Shown here piece after piece: positions 1-8,024 of a stretch of DNA of 20,244 bases (position 1 is its first letter; each line of letters opens with the position of its first letter). Under the pieces are notes generated by a model. That model was not told where the DNA came from. It did no database searches and saw only the letters and a program-made list of their open reading frames with translations. A program made the translations under genes and the position numbers. This stretch comes from Ministeria vibrans ATCC 50519 (Eukaryota; Opisthokonta; Filasterea), in NCBI GenBank assembly GCA_943704425.1, contig CALSCP010000642.1, positions 17,224-37,467 of the forward strand, written 5' to 3'.

Positions 1-3000
1 GGCACCACCGGCACACAGTGCGAGTCGGACATTGACGAGTGCGCTTCGTCTCCGTGCACCAACGGCGGCACCTGCGACCAGGGCAGCCAGCTCGACTTCT
101 GGCAGTGTACTTGTGTTGTCGGCGCTACCGGCACACAGTGCGAGTCGGATGTCAATGAATGCGACTCGTCGCCGTGCTCCAACGGCGGCACCTGCGACCA
201 GGGCTCCTCGTACGACTTCTGGCAGTGTACTTGCGTGACTGGATGGACCGGCACGCAGTGCGAGTCTGACATCAACGAGTGCACCTCATCGCCATGCAGC
301 AACGGTGGCGTCTGCAACCAGGATTCCACCGGCGACTTCTGGCAGTGTACGTGCCCCGCGGGCTTCACTGGCATCCAGTGCGAGTCGGACATCAACGAGT
401 GTGACTCGTCGCCATGCACCAACGGCGGCACCTGCGACCAAGGCAACCAGCCCGATTTCTGGCAGTGCACCTGCAGCTCTGGCTTTACTGGCATTCAGTG
501 TGAGTCGGACATTGACGAGTGCGCTTCGTCGCCGTGCACCAACGCCGGTACTTGCGAGGAGGCGACAGGCAGCAGCAGCGGCAGCAGCTCTCCTCAAATT
601 CAGTTTGGAGGTCCTAGCTTCTCCGCTACCTCGTCCGCCGGCAGGGCCATTGTCAACGAATTTGTTGCTGCCTCGAGCCTTCCGGTTGAGGCGCTCTGCG
701 TGGCTGCGCCCAGTGGCGCTGGTTCTCTGGGGCAGAACATTCGTGTTCAACTCTGGCAGGGCAACACTGTGCTCGCTGGCAACGTTGTCGTCTCCTCAAC
801 GGCCACTGTGGAGTTCTCCATGTCGGGCGGGTCAACACTCGACTTCTACTGCGCGCCAGTGACGGGTGTCTCTGTGTCGGCCGGTCAGACGTACAGCCTG
901 GTGTCCCACTACTCCACGACGACTTCCATTGACCTGGTTGGGCCGGCCTCGTCGTCGTTTGCCAACGACTTCACATCCGTCGGCGGTGATGTGTACACCG
1001 TGACGAAGGAGGGTTTCTTTACCAACGGCGAATCTGTTGCTGACCTGACTGTGGGCACCTTCACGACGTCGACCACGCAGATGTTTGTGGGACCCAACTT
1101 GGTGTACGGAAGTACGTCGTCAAGCGCCGAAGGCTACAATTGCCTGTGTATCGCGGGTGTTACGGGAACGCATTGCGAGTCGGATATTAACGAGTGTGCG
1201 TCGTCGCCGTGCACCAACGGTGGCACTTGCGACCAGGGCAACCAGCTCGATTTCTGGCAGTGCACTTGCCCTCCGGGTTTCACGGGCGTGCAGTGCGAGT
1301 CGGACATCAACGAGTGTGACTCATCGCCGTGCATGAACGGCGGCACTTGCAACCAAGGCAGCAGCCCCGATCTGTGGGTGTGTGTGTGTCCCGAGTTCCA
1401 CACTGGTCTTCACTGTGAGACCGAAATTGTCGCATGTGACTCGTTCCCGTGCACCAATGGTGGCACTTGCTTTCCCGAGCTCGAGAACCCCGAGCAGGCA
1501 GTCCAATCGTCTACGTCGCAGCGGTCATCCACTTTCAAGTCGACTCAACACGGGTGGAGTTTTACCATTAACCAGGCTATCAACTTGAAGGAGCTGCAGC
1601 TTCTCAACACCACCTACGTCAGTGGTTCGTACACCGTCTACATGCTGGACTCAGCGGGCTCCCCTGTCGCCTCAGCAGTCATTACGAACTCTAGTCCCAT
1701 TGTCACTGTGGGCTCTCTGAAGTTCCGCTCCGAGCCAATCATTGGCGGTGACGTTCTCCTCGCGCCTGGTCTCCATCACGTTGCAGTCATTTACGACGGT
1801 GTGGCTTCGGAGAAATTTGAAATCGCCAACATCTTCCAGTCGCTCCACCCCGGTCTGCTCACTTTCGTTCAGGGCTACTCTATCGCAACGACTACTCTGA
1901 AGAACCCGGACTCGTCCATCACTGCTGGCGACTACGACCTCAACCTTCACTTTGGTCCCAACTTCATTGCTGAGTTCGATCAAGTGGTCACTGTCTTCCG
2001 CTGCTTCTGCCCGCCCGGCTTCACTGGCGAGCTCTGCGAGACCGACATCAACGAGTGTAACTCCTTCCCTTGCCTTAACGGTGGCACCTGTAACCAGGGA
2101 AACCAGCCCGACTTCTTCCAATGCGAGTGCCCCGCGGGTTTCACCGGCGAGCTTTGCGAGTCTGAAATCGAGGAGGTATAATAATATTAATGTTATTATT
2201 TTTAATAATAATAAAATATTTTTTTTTACTCTCTCACTGTTCCATTTTTTCTCTCTTTTCCTAGTGCGCCTCGGATCCTTGCACCAACGCTGGCACTTGT
2301 GTCGAGTCATCTGGCTCGAGCGCCTCTGGACCGCAAATTACCACGGCAGACCAGGTGTTTCCTAACTTCATTTCCGCGGGACAATCTATTCAAAACGACT
2401 TTATTGCCGCTGAGACCAACCAAGTCCAGCAGCTGTGCCTCATTTCGTTGCAAGCCTCTCCCGATGGCGATACCACCATCGAATTGTGGGATTCCTCGAG
2501 CCTGATTGCAACAGCCAATGTTCTCACTTCCACTTCCGTGCATCACACTATCACGCCAATCTCGGGTTCCCCTCTCAACGTCTTTTGTGTTGCCGCGAGC
2601 GCCACAGTTTCTCAAGGCGGGACGTACTCGCTGATTGCCCATTTCTTTGTCAGCGCCACTTCAAGCGTCGCACTTCCCGTTGGTAGCTTCAACTTTGGCT
2701 ACACCGGAGCCGGTGGCGACGAGTACGTTATCTCCAAGCAGGGCAACAGCACCGCTGGCAGCTTCACTACTTCGACCAACCAGATGTACTTTGGCCCGCA
2801 GCTCATCTACGGTGGCTCCTCGGGCAGTGGTATTGGTTACGATTGTCTTTGCATTGCTGGAACCACAGGTCTGCATTGTGAGACTGACATCAACGAGTGC
2901 GACTCATCGCCGTGCTCCAACGGCGGCACCTGCGACCAGGGCAGCCAGCTCGATTTCTGGCAGTGTACTTGCGTGACCGGATGGACCGGCGTCATGTGTG

Positions 3001-6000
3001 AGACTGACATCAACGAGTGTACCTCGTCGCCTTGCAGCAACGGCGGCACCTGCGACCAGGACTCCACCGGTGACTTCTGGCAGTGTACATGCCCTCCGGG
3101 CTTCACTGGCATCCAGTGCGAGTCGGACATCAACGAGTGTGACTCATCGCCGTGCACCAACGGTGGCACCTGCGACCAGGGTAACCAACCGAATTTCTGG
3201 CAGTGTACATGCGTTGCTGGCACCACCGGCACACAGTGCGAGTCGGACATTGACGAGTGCGCTTCGTCGCCGTGCACCAACGGCGGCACCTGCGACCAGG
3301 GCTCCTCGTACGACTTCTGGCAGTGTACATGCGTTGCTGGCACCACCGGCACACAGTGCGAGTCGGACATTGACGAGTGCGCGTCGTCGCCGTGCTCCAA
3401 CGGCGGCACCTGCGACCAGGGCTCCTCGTACGACTTCTGGCAGTGTACTTGCGTGACTGGATGGACCGGCACGCAGTGCGAGTCTGACATCAACGAGTGC
3501 ACCTCGTCGCCATGCAGCAACGGTGGCGTCTGCAACCAGGATTCCACCGGCGACTTCTGGCAGTGTACGTGCCCCGCGGGCTTCACTGGCATCCAGTGCG
3601 AGTCGGACATCAACGAGTGTGACTCGTCGCCATGCACCAACGGCGGCACCTGCGACCAAGGCAACCAGCCCGATTTCTGGCAGTGCACCTGCCCCGCTGG
3701 CTACACTGGCATTCAGTGTGAGTCGGACATTGACGAGGTAAGAACACAATAATTTATTCTGTTTATCATGACTGTTGTTTATTATGTTTATTATAATAAA
3801 ATAAAAATCAATGAATGTATTAATTTTACTTCGTTTCATTCTGCAGTGCCACTCTTCTCCGTGCACCAACGCCGGAACATGCCACGATGGCGTTGTCACC
3901 GAGACACCCCTTGTGCACACCTATACGACCAGCCAGCCCAGCTTCTCGCCTCTCAGCGACGCCGTTTACGGCTACGACTTCACCCCCACCATGAACCAGG
4001 TGGTGGATCGCCTCGGTCTTTACACCGTTCTCGGCGACTCACTTATTGTGTCGCACGACGTTGCCCTCCTTCAAGGAAACACTATTCTTGCCATCGTGAC
4101 GGTCACGCCCTCGTCAGCGATCTACTGGTCGCCCGAGAACAACCGTGTTCGCTACGAGTGGCTCACCACACCCGTGACACTCACGGCCGGCACATCATAC
4201 TCCGTGCAGGCGGTGTTCCTCGCCTCTCAAGACCGTCTCCTTGTCAGCAACATTTTCAACTTGCGCGGCGACGTTACCTTTAACTTTGGTTTCCGATTTG
4301 ACAGCCAGACGCCACAAGATCCTACCACTGCGGGCCTTCAGAATGCTCAGACAGGCGCCAGTCTGTACATTGGACCGCAAGCGTTCTTCCAGGCGGACTT
4401 TTCTATCAACCACTACTCGTGCCAGTGCATCGGTGGCACTACCGGCACCCACTGCGAGTCGGACATTGATGAGTGCGCATCGAATCCGTGCAAGAACGGC
4501 GGCACCTGCGACGAAGGCAACATGCTTGACTTCTTCCAGTGCTCGTGTCTGGGCAACTTCATTGGCGATCGCTGCCAGACTGAGATTCTCCCTTGCGACT
4601 CGTCGCCATGCACCAACGGTGCTACTTGCCGTCGGCTGTTTGGCTCAATTCCGTTCGTCTGCGATTGTGTTCCCGGTACCACTGGTCAATTCTGCGAGTC
4701 GGATATCAACGAGTGTGCCTCGTCACCGTGCACCAACGGCGGCACCTGCGACCAGGGCTCTATGTACAACTTCTGGCAGTGTACTTGTCCGCCGACCACG
4801 ACGGGTCTTCGTTGCGAGACGCCACTCAACGAGTGCGAGTCATCGCCGTGTACTAACGGCGGTACCTGCCAGGAGACCTTCCTTGGGTTCGAGTGCTTCT
4901 GCCACATTCTCTTTACCGGTGATGTGTGCGAGACTGAATTGGAGGTGTGCGACTCGTCGCCGTGCTCCAATGGCGGTGTGTGCCAGCCTCTGACGGCTCC
5001 CGACGTGATTGTGTCGCAGTGGAACATCAGCGACGTGACCACCGGAACACTCTCAAGCTTTATCGTGTCGTGGAAGTTTACCACCGACACCGTGCAACAG
5101 GTGACCCAATTGGGTCTCTACGACGAAGGCGCCAACGGATTCTTCCAGAACCATCAAGTTGGCCTTTTCGACGAAAGCGAGGCACAGATTGCGGCTGTCA
5201 CCGTCACTGCATCGTCGAGCATCGAGAGCAGCTCTGATGAGACATTCTTCTTCCGCTTTGAGTCGCTTCTCAACCCCGTCACCATCAGTCCCGGCCAGAC
5301 GTACGCCGTTGTGGCGCTCTTCCCGGCATCCGCTTCTTCGGCTGTTCTGGATCCCTACCGCGAGTCGAACACATTCAAGACCTTTGAGAACATCAACTTT
5401 GTCAAGAGTTTCTACAACCCCAGCACACAGCTGGCGCATCCGGATAGTCTCTCGATCTCCATTGACAGCAACCAGATCTACCACGGACCCAACTTCAAGA
5501 TCAAGGGTCAGGAAATTGCCTCCGAGTTTATCTGCGGCTGCCCCCTCGAGACCACTGGCGTTCTGTGCGAGACCTTTAACGATGCGTGTGCGTCAGTCAC
5601 GTGCCTGAATGGCGGCGTGTGCATTCAAAGCGGCTTTGACGTGTCCAACTGCGACTGTCCCTCGTCCACGACGGGTGCAAACTGCGAAACTCTGATTCTG
5701 TTTGAGAGCACCGATCTGCTTGCCCTCTCCAGTGTTCCCGGCAGCGTCGATCCGCTCCACGTCAACCAGGTGACACCTACGCGTGGTACCAAGCCTACGT
5801 ACCATTTTATTCCCAACTTCGAGAGCTGGCTTTTGGTGCAGCCGACCGCCGCGGGCGTCAGCCGATCGTTTGTGGGCCTCAGCGGTCTCGTCCAGTACGG
5901 TTGGTTCCGCCTGAGCAGTACATTGAATCCCGAGGAGGGCGCCTGGCTGTTCATTCGCCAGAACAACTACCAGGTCGCATCGAACATCCGCCAGCGCTAC

Positions 6001-7380
6001 TACGGCGTGTTTATTACGGTCAAGAACGGCCGCAACCTCATTTGCACGTCATACACATTGCTTTCGACGTTTGCCGGCGGCACCAAGTGCGTCAAGGTGA
6101 CCACAGACTTGTCGAGCGGCTGGCACCACGTTGTCGTTGTGCTTCGCGCCAGCACCATCTCGTTTCACCTCGATGGCGAACTCGTCGACGACGTGTCATA
6201 CCCGGGCTTCGCCAACATCCACATTGGTTCCGAGTCGGATCATCGCAACATCATTGGCGCGCGGACCTCCAACACTCAGTCGGCGACTTCCGGCTCGCCC
6301 GATATCTCCTTTAACTTCTGGGGCGAGCTTCAGTGCCTTGGCGTTAAGGCCCTGGGCGCGACCGAAGACGGATGTGCCATTGCTGACTCTCCTTGCGAGA
6401 ATGGAGGTGCCTGTGTCTCCAACGGATTCTCCTACTCATGCACTTGTGCCGCTGGCTGGGGTGGCGACACATGCGAGATTGACGGTACTGTCTTCTGCAA
6501 CGGTGGTGTGCCGACCTTTGGCGTCAACGATGCCATCACGTGCAACTGTACCGGCACCAACATGGTCGGTGAGGTGTGCACCGTGGGCCTGACGTCGCTC
6601 CTCGAGCATCCAATCAGCCCCAACCCAGTTTCGGGCCTTTCGGGCAACCGTTTGACGGATCCCAACACAAACGACGACACTATCGTGCAGTTTACGGGCG
6701 GCAGCATTGAGATTGCCCAGCACGACGTGACGTCCAACTCGCAGCTGGTCAACTTTATCGCTGGTGGCTACATGTATGTGCCATCGGGTGGCAACTCAGG
6801 TTGGTTTATCTCGCATATGCCGGGCACTAACCCGGGCTCGTTGGACCGTTGGTTTGGCGTCTTTGTGGATCCGGTTCAGGAGCGCTTTATTATCCAATAC
6901 ATCAGTGAGGCGAACGCGCTCAAGACGATTGTGTACGAGACCACGACCACACCTCAGTCAGCGGTCATCTCGCAATTCTTCAGCAACAGCGACCTGGCGA
7001 CGCTTCATCACTTTGCTATTGCATTCAACCCGACCATGCCGACCAACCCGGGCGCCGGCCAGACTGACATCATCATCTACTTTGACGGTTCGCCCATCAG
7101 CGGTGGCGCCTACCTGGCCATGGACCCCATTAACACTTCGGTGCGCTCCGCGCCCTGGTATGTGGCCGCTCGTCCTCACCCGAACGGCGTCTACAACCTC
7201 GCATGCACCCTCAACCTCGTGCGTGTTCTCGACAACGAGGCGCTTACCAGCAACCAGGCTGACATGCTGTGCGAGATTGTCGGCACCTCCTTCTGCGAGG
7301 TCACCCAGCCAGGCGTCTGCGGCGGCGGCCTGTGCACCTGCTCTTCCGACTTCTCCACTGGCATTGTCTGCACTCCCTGA
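1..7380 (+). CDS. Giant EGF-repeat / LamG-like extracellular protein with domains nested inside EGF repeats (5' end outside window)
   Basis: Exons visible: 1-2175, 2265-3737 and 3847-7380 (stop TGA 7378-7380), joined by phase-0 GT-AG introns 2176-2264 (89 bp) and 3738-3846 (109 bp). They encode about 2,393 residues; the frame is open from base 1, so the signal peptide and N-terminus lie upstream. About 24 EGF repeats, most of them 40 residues, carry the linker D-I-[DN]-E-C, C-x-S-S-P-C and C-T-N-G-G-T-C. Five repeats hold an extra 177-195 residue beta-rich domain between Cys3 and Cys4. Two LamG-like domains follow, separated by EGF-like modules, and the protein ends in a Cys-rich stub (last residues CTP). 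No hydrophobic membrane segment is seen near the C-terminus, so the product is probably secreted or matrix-bound, or anchored through a missing N-terminal part. An adhesion or matrix role is inferred from the domains. The long minus-strand open frames here are by-products of the repeats' codon use. Confidence 0.9.
28..507 (+). repeat. EGF repeats 1-4 (120-bp units)
   Basis: Four complete tandem EGF repeats of exactly 40 codons follow the tail of a fifth (bases 1-27). Each has six cysteines in EGF spacing: C-x4-C-x5-C-x10-C-x-C-x8-C. The D-I-[DN]-E-C linker resembles calcium-binding EGF modules. C1-x-S-x-P-C2 and C2-x4-T-C3 match the O-glucose and O-fucose consensus sites known from Notch EGF repeats; repeat 3 has Val instead of Thr at the O-fucose position. 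Bases 181-474 are almost identical to 3399-3692. Confidence 0.92.
508..1182 (+). other. EGF repeat 5 with nested beta-domain (insert 1)
   Basis: The repeat opens with DIDEC and C-T-N-A-G-T-C, with Cys3 at 553-555. It resumes at Cys4 (1141-1143) with [12 protein letters not shown]. The intervening 556-1140 (195 residues) is Ser/Thr/Val-rich with alternating hydrophobic residues typical of a beta-sandwich. It includes a segment [12 protein letters not shown] and later S-A-G-Q-T-Y-S-L. Near its end is F-V-G-P-N-L, a motif shared by all five inserts. Two internal cysteines (in LCVAA and FYCAP) could pair with each other. The insert belongs to the same family as the other four in this gene. Confidence 0.8.
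1183..1422 (+). repeat. EGF repeats 6-7
   Basis: Two uninterrupted 40-residue EGF repeats lie between insert-bearing repeats 5 and 8. Repeat 7 departs from the array consensus: C-M-N-G-G-T-C, and D-L-W-V-C-V-C in place of D-F-W-Q-C-T-C. Confidence 0.88.
1423..2043 (+). other. EGF repeat 8 with nested beta-domain (insert 2)
   Basis: Cys3 is at 1468-1470 and Cys4 at 2002-2004. The 1471-2001 segment (177 residues) is a beta-rich domain. It contains W-S-F-T-I near its start, then [10 protein letters not shown], then [11 protein letters not shown], and the shared H-F-G-P-N-F motif before Cys4. Unlike inserts 1 and 3 it has no internal cysteine. The opening linker E-I-V-A-C differs from DINEC, so a calcium-binding role for this module is less likely. 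Confidence 0.8.
2044..2163 (+). repeat. EGF repeat 9
   Basis: This single EGF repeat ([10 protein letters not shown] ... E-L-C-E-S) lies just upstream of the intron at 2176-2264. It is slightly diverged from the homogenised array repeats, with F-F-Q-C-E-C and G-E-L-C. Confidence 0.88.
2164..2885 (+). other. EGF repeat 10 with nested beta-domain (insert 3), split by an intron
   Basis: The linker codons (S/E-I-E-E) end exon 1 at 2175, and Cys1 opens the next exon at 2265. Cys3 is at 2298-2300 and Cys4 at 2844-2846, leaving a 181-residue insert (2301-2843). This insert is closest to insert 1: both have the paired internal cysteines (Q-L-C-L-I and V-F-C-V-A), [29 protein letters not shown] and C-L-C-I-A-G. 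Like repeats 5 and 18 it has C-T-N-A-G-T-C instead of C-T-N-G-G-T-C. Confidence 0.8.
2886..3725 (+). repeat. EGF repeats 11-17 (seven uninterrupted 120-bp units)
   Basis: Seven tandem 120-bp EGF units are in perfect register. Neighbouring units at about 3219-3338 and 3339-3458 are almost identical in DNA, including third codon positions. This indicates recent unequal crossing-over or gene conversion. Bases 3399-3692 match 181-474 with one difference noticed by eye. Confidence 0.92.
3726..4461 (+). other. EGF repeat 18 with nested beta-domain (insert 4), split by an intron
   Basis: D-I-D-E ends an exon at 3737 and Cys1 begins the next exon at 3847. Cys3 is at 3880-3882 and Cys4 at 4420-4422, so the insert (3883-4419) is 179 residues. 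This copy looks most like bacterial secreted beta-sandwich domains of the DUF4082 / PEP-CTERM-associated type as I remember them. It has Y-G-Y-D-F-T-P, then [24 protein letters not shown], and [12 protein letters not shown]. It closes with L-Y-I-G-P-Q before Cys4. It has no internal cysteines. Confidence 0.8.
4462..4935 (+). repeat. EGF repeats 19-22 (diverged)
   Basis: These four EGF repeats vary more in length and sequence than the upstream array. Examples are [17 protein letters not shown] and a shorter repeat 22 with T-F-L-G-F-E-C-F-C. They look older and less homogenised, with 38-40 residues each. Confidence 0.87.
4936..5574 (+). other. EGF repeat 23 with nested beta-domain (insert 5)
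   Basis: Cys3 is at 4981-4983 and Cys4 at 5533-5535. The insert (4984-5532) is 183 residues. It shares with insert 4 the pattern [38 protein letters not shown] and I-Y-H-G-P-N-F. No internal cysteines were seen. There is no intron at its E/C boundary. Confidence 0.8.
5575..5691 (+). repeat. EGF repeat 24
   Basis: This six-cysteine EGF module (C-A-S-V-T-C, C-L-N-G-G-V-C, N-C-D-C, N-C-E-T) closes the main array. It is the only repeat of the 24 that lacks the C-x-S-x-P-C O-glucose site, and it also lacks the O-fucose Thr. Confidence 0.85.
5692..6360 (+). other. LamG-like (concanavalin A-like) domain 1
   Basis: About 223 residues between EGF 24 and the next EGF module. The typical laminin-G/pentraxin-like signature is W-H-H-V-V-V-V-L-R followed by [10 protein letters not shown]. 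Upstream beta strands include G-W-F-R-L-S and W-L-F-I-R, and near the end is I-I-G-A-R. Such domains bind glycans or proteins in matrix proteins. The assignment is from pattern only; a specific family was not tested. Confidence 0.7.
6361..6585 (+). other. EGF-like modules 25-26 between the LamG-like domains
   Basis: Module 25 (6361-6477) has C-E-N-G-G-A-C, Y-S-C-T-C and G-D-T-C in good EGF spacing. Module 26 (about 6481-6585) is degenerate: F-C-N-G-G-V, then I-T-C-N-C and G-E-V-C. LamG domains separated by EGF modules are a familiar layout in agrin, slit and neurexin-type proteins. Confidence 0.75.
6586..7269 (+). other. LamG-like domain 2
   Basis: About 228 residues with L-H-H-F-A-I-A-F-N and [10 protein letters not shown], which parallel the W-H-H-V / F-H-L-D-G signature of the first LamG-like domain. 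It also has G-W-F-I-S and R-W-F-G-V-F-V strands. It appears to be a second, diverged copy of the same fold. A Cys-rich stub (7270-7377, ending G-I-V-C-T-P) completes the protein. Confidence 0.62.
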
Positions 7381-7427
7381 AAAGTGTCCTGCCTTTGCCT
7401 TTGAGAAGTTTGCCAGTACTGCATTTT

Positions 7428-7462
7428 GAGAGAGAGAGAGAGAGAGAGGAGAGAGAGGAGAG
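7428..7462. repeat. (GA)n-rich purine tract in EGF-gene 3' flank
   Basis: An almost pure GA repeat with GGA interruptions starts about 48 bp after the EGF-gene stop codon, immediately before a candidate poly(A) signal. Probably 3' UTR. Confidence 0.8.
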
Positions 7463-7468
7463 AATAAA
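7463..7468 (+). promoter_or_regulatory. Candidate poly(A) signal for the EGF gene
   Basis: AATAAA lies 83 bp after the TGA, just after the GA tract and before AT-rich DNA. Position and hexamer fit a polyadenylation signal; no transcript data support it. Confidence 0.5.
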
Positions 7469-8024
7469 AATAATTTCAATAACTAATAATTATTACGAGG
7501 AATCCAAATTTATCGAGGCCACAATAGTAAAATTCCTTATGACATCAATGTCGTATAATAAACTACAATATAATAATTACATGAGAACAGTGGTAGGTCA
7601 GAGTGCTGTGTCATCGCTATCCAGTGAGGCAATCGCAATGGTACGCCATATGTACCCCTAGTGACCAGTGGGGGCTTAGGGCTCTGACACCAAATGTGTC
7701 TTTAGGTGACTGACTTGGTGAGTGCCTGACTGACTGGCCTGCATTAGACGAAGAATACTCAAAACAAGTATACAACCGATATTATTTTATATTTCACTTA
7801 CTCTGCAAAGTAATAAATATCTGAATTGAGCAAGTGCCTGACTGACTGGCCTGCATTAAACGAAGAATACTCAATACAAGTATACAACCGATATTATTTT
7901 ATATTTCACTTACTCTGCAAAGTAATAAATATCTGAATTGAGCAAATTCTATTAATTATTCTTATGAGTTAGGAGTTGCTAATGACTTGCTATTTTGTTC
8001 ACTCTTTTTTTCTTTTCTTTGGCA
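7469..8024. other. Intergenic region between the EGF gene and UPF1
   Basis: AT-rich DNA with no convincing coding frame. It contains the 112-bp tandem duplication at 7722-7945. It must also hold the UPF1 promoter and 5' UTR; a pyrimidine-rich stretch at about 8001-8020 directly precedes the UPF1 ATG. No TATA box can be assigned confidently. Confidence 0.6.
7722..7945. repeat. 112-bp tandem direct duplication
   Basis: Copy 1 is 7722-7833 and copy 2 is 7834-7945, directly adjacent. They differ at two positions noticed by eye (TTAGACG/TTAAACG and CAAAAC/CAATAC). Each begins GTGCCTGACTGACTGG and ends CTGAATTGAGCAA. The high identity implies a recent duplication. No open reading frame spans it. 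Confidence 0.92.

Noticed and set aside
2837-3688. 283-codon minus-strand open frame opposite the EGF array
   Set aside because: It is the antisense shadow of the 120-bp EGF units: periodic, Pro/His/Ser-rich, without a recognisable domain, and opposite a strongly conserved coding strand.
28-3725. EGF array taken as a CRISPR-like or satellite repeat
   Set aside because: The 120-bp period equals exactly one 40-residue EGF module, with cysteines conserved and the frame open throughout, so it is a coding repeat.
1-7380. EGF gene as a Notch orthologue
   Set aside because: EGF repeats match Notch-type glycosylation sites, but there are no LNR, transmembrane or ankyrin regions; the C-terminus is LamG-like instead.
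7381-8024. tRNA or other structured RNA gene in the intergenic DNA
   Set aside because: I looked for cloverleaf-type stems and A/B box-like motifs by eye on both strands and found none convincing.
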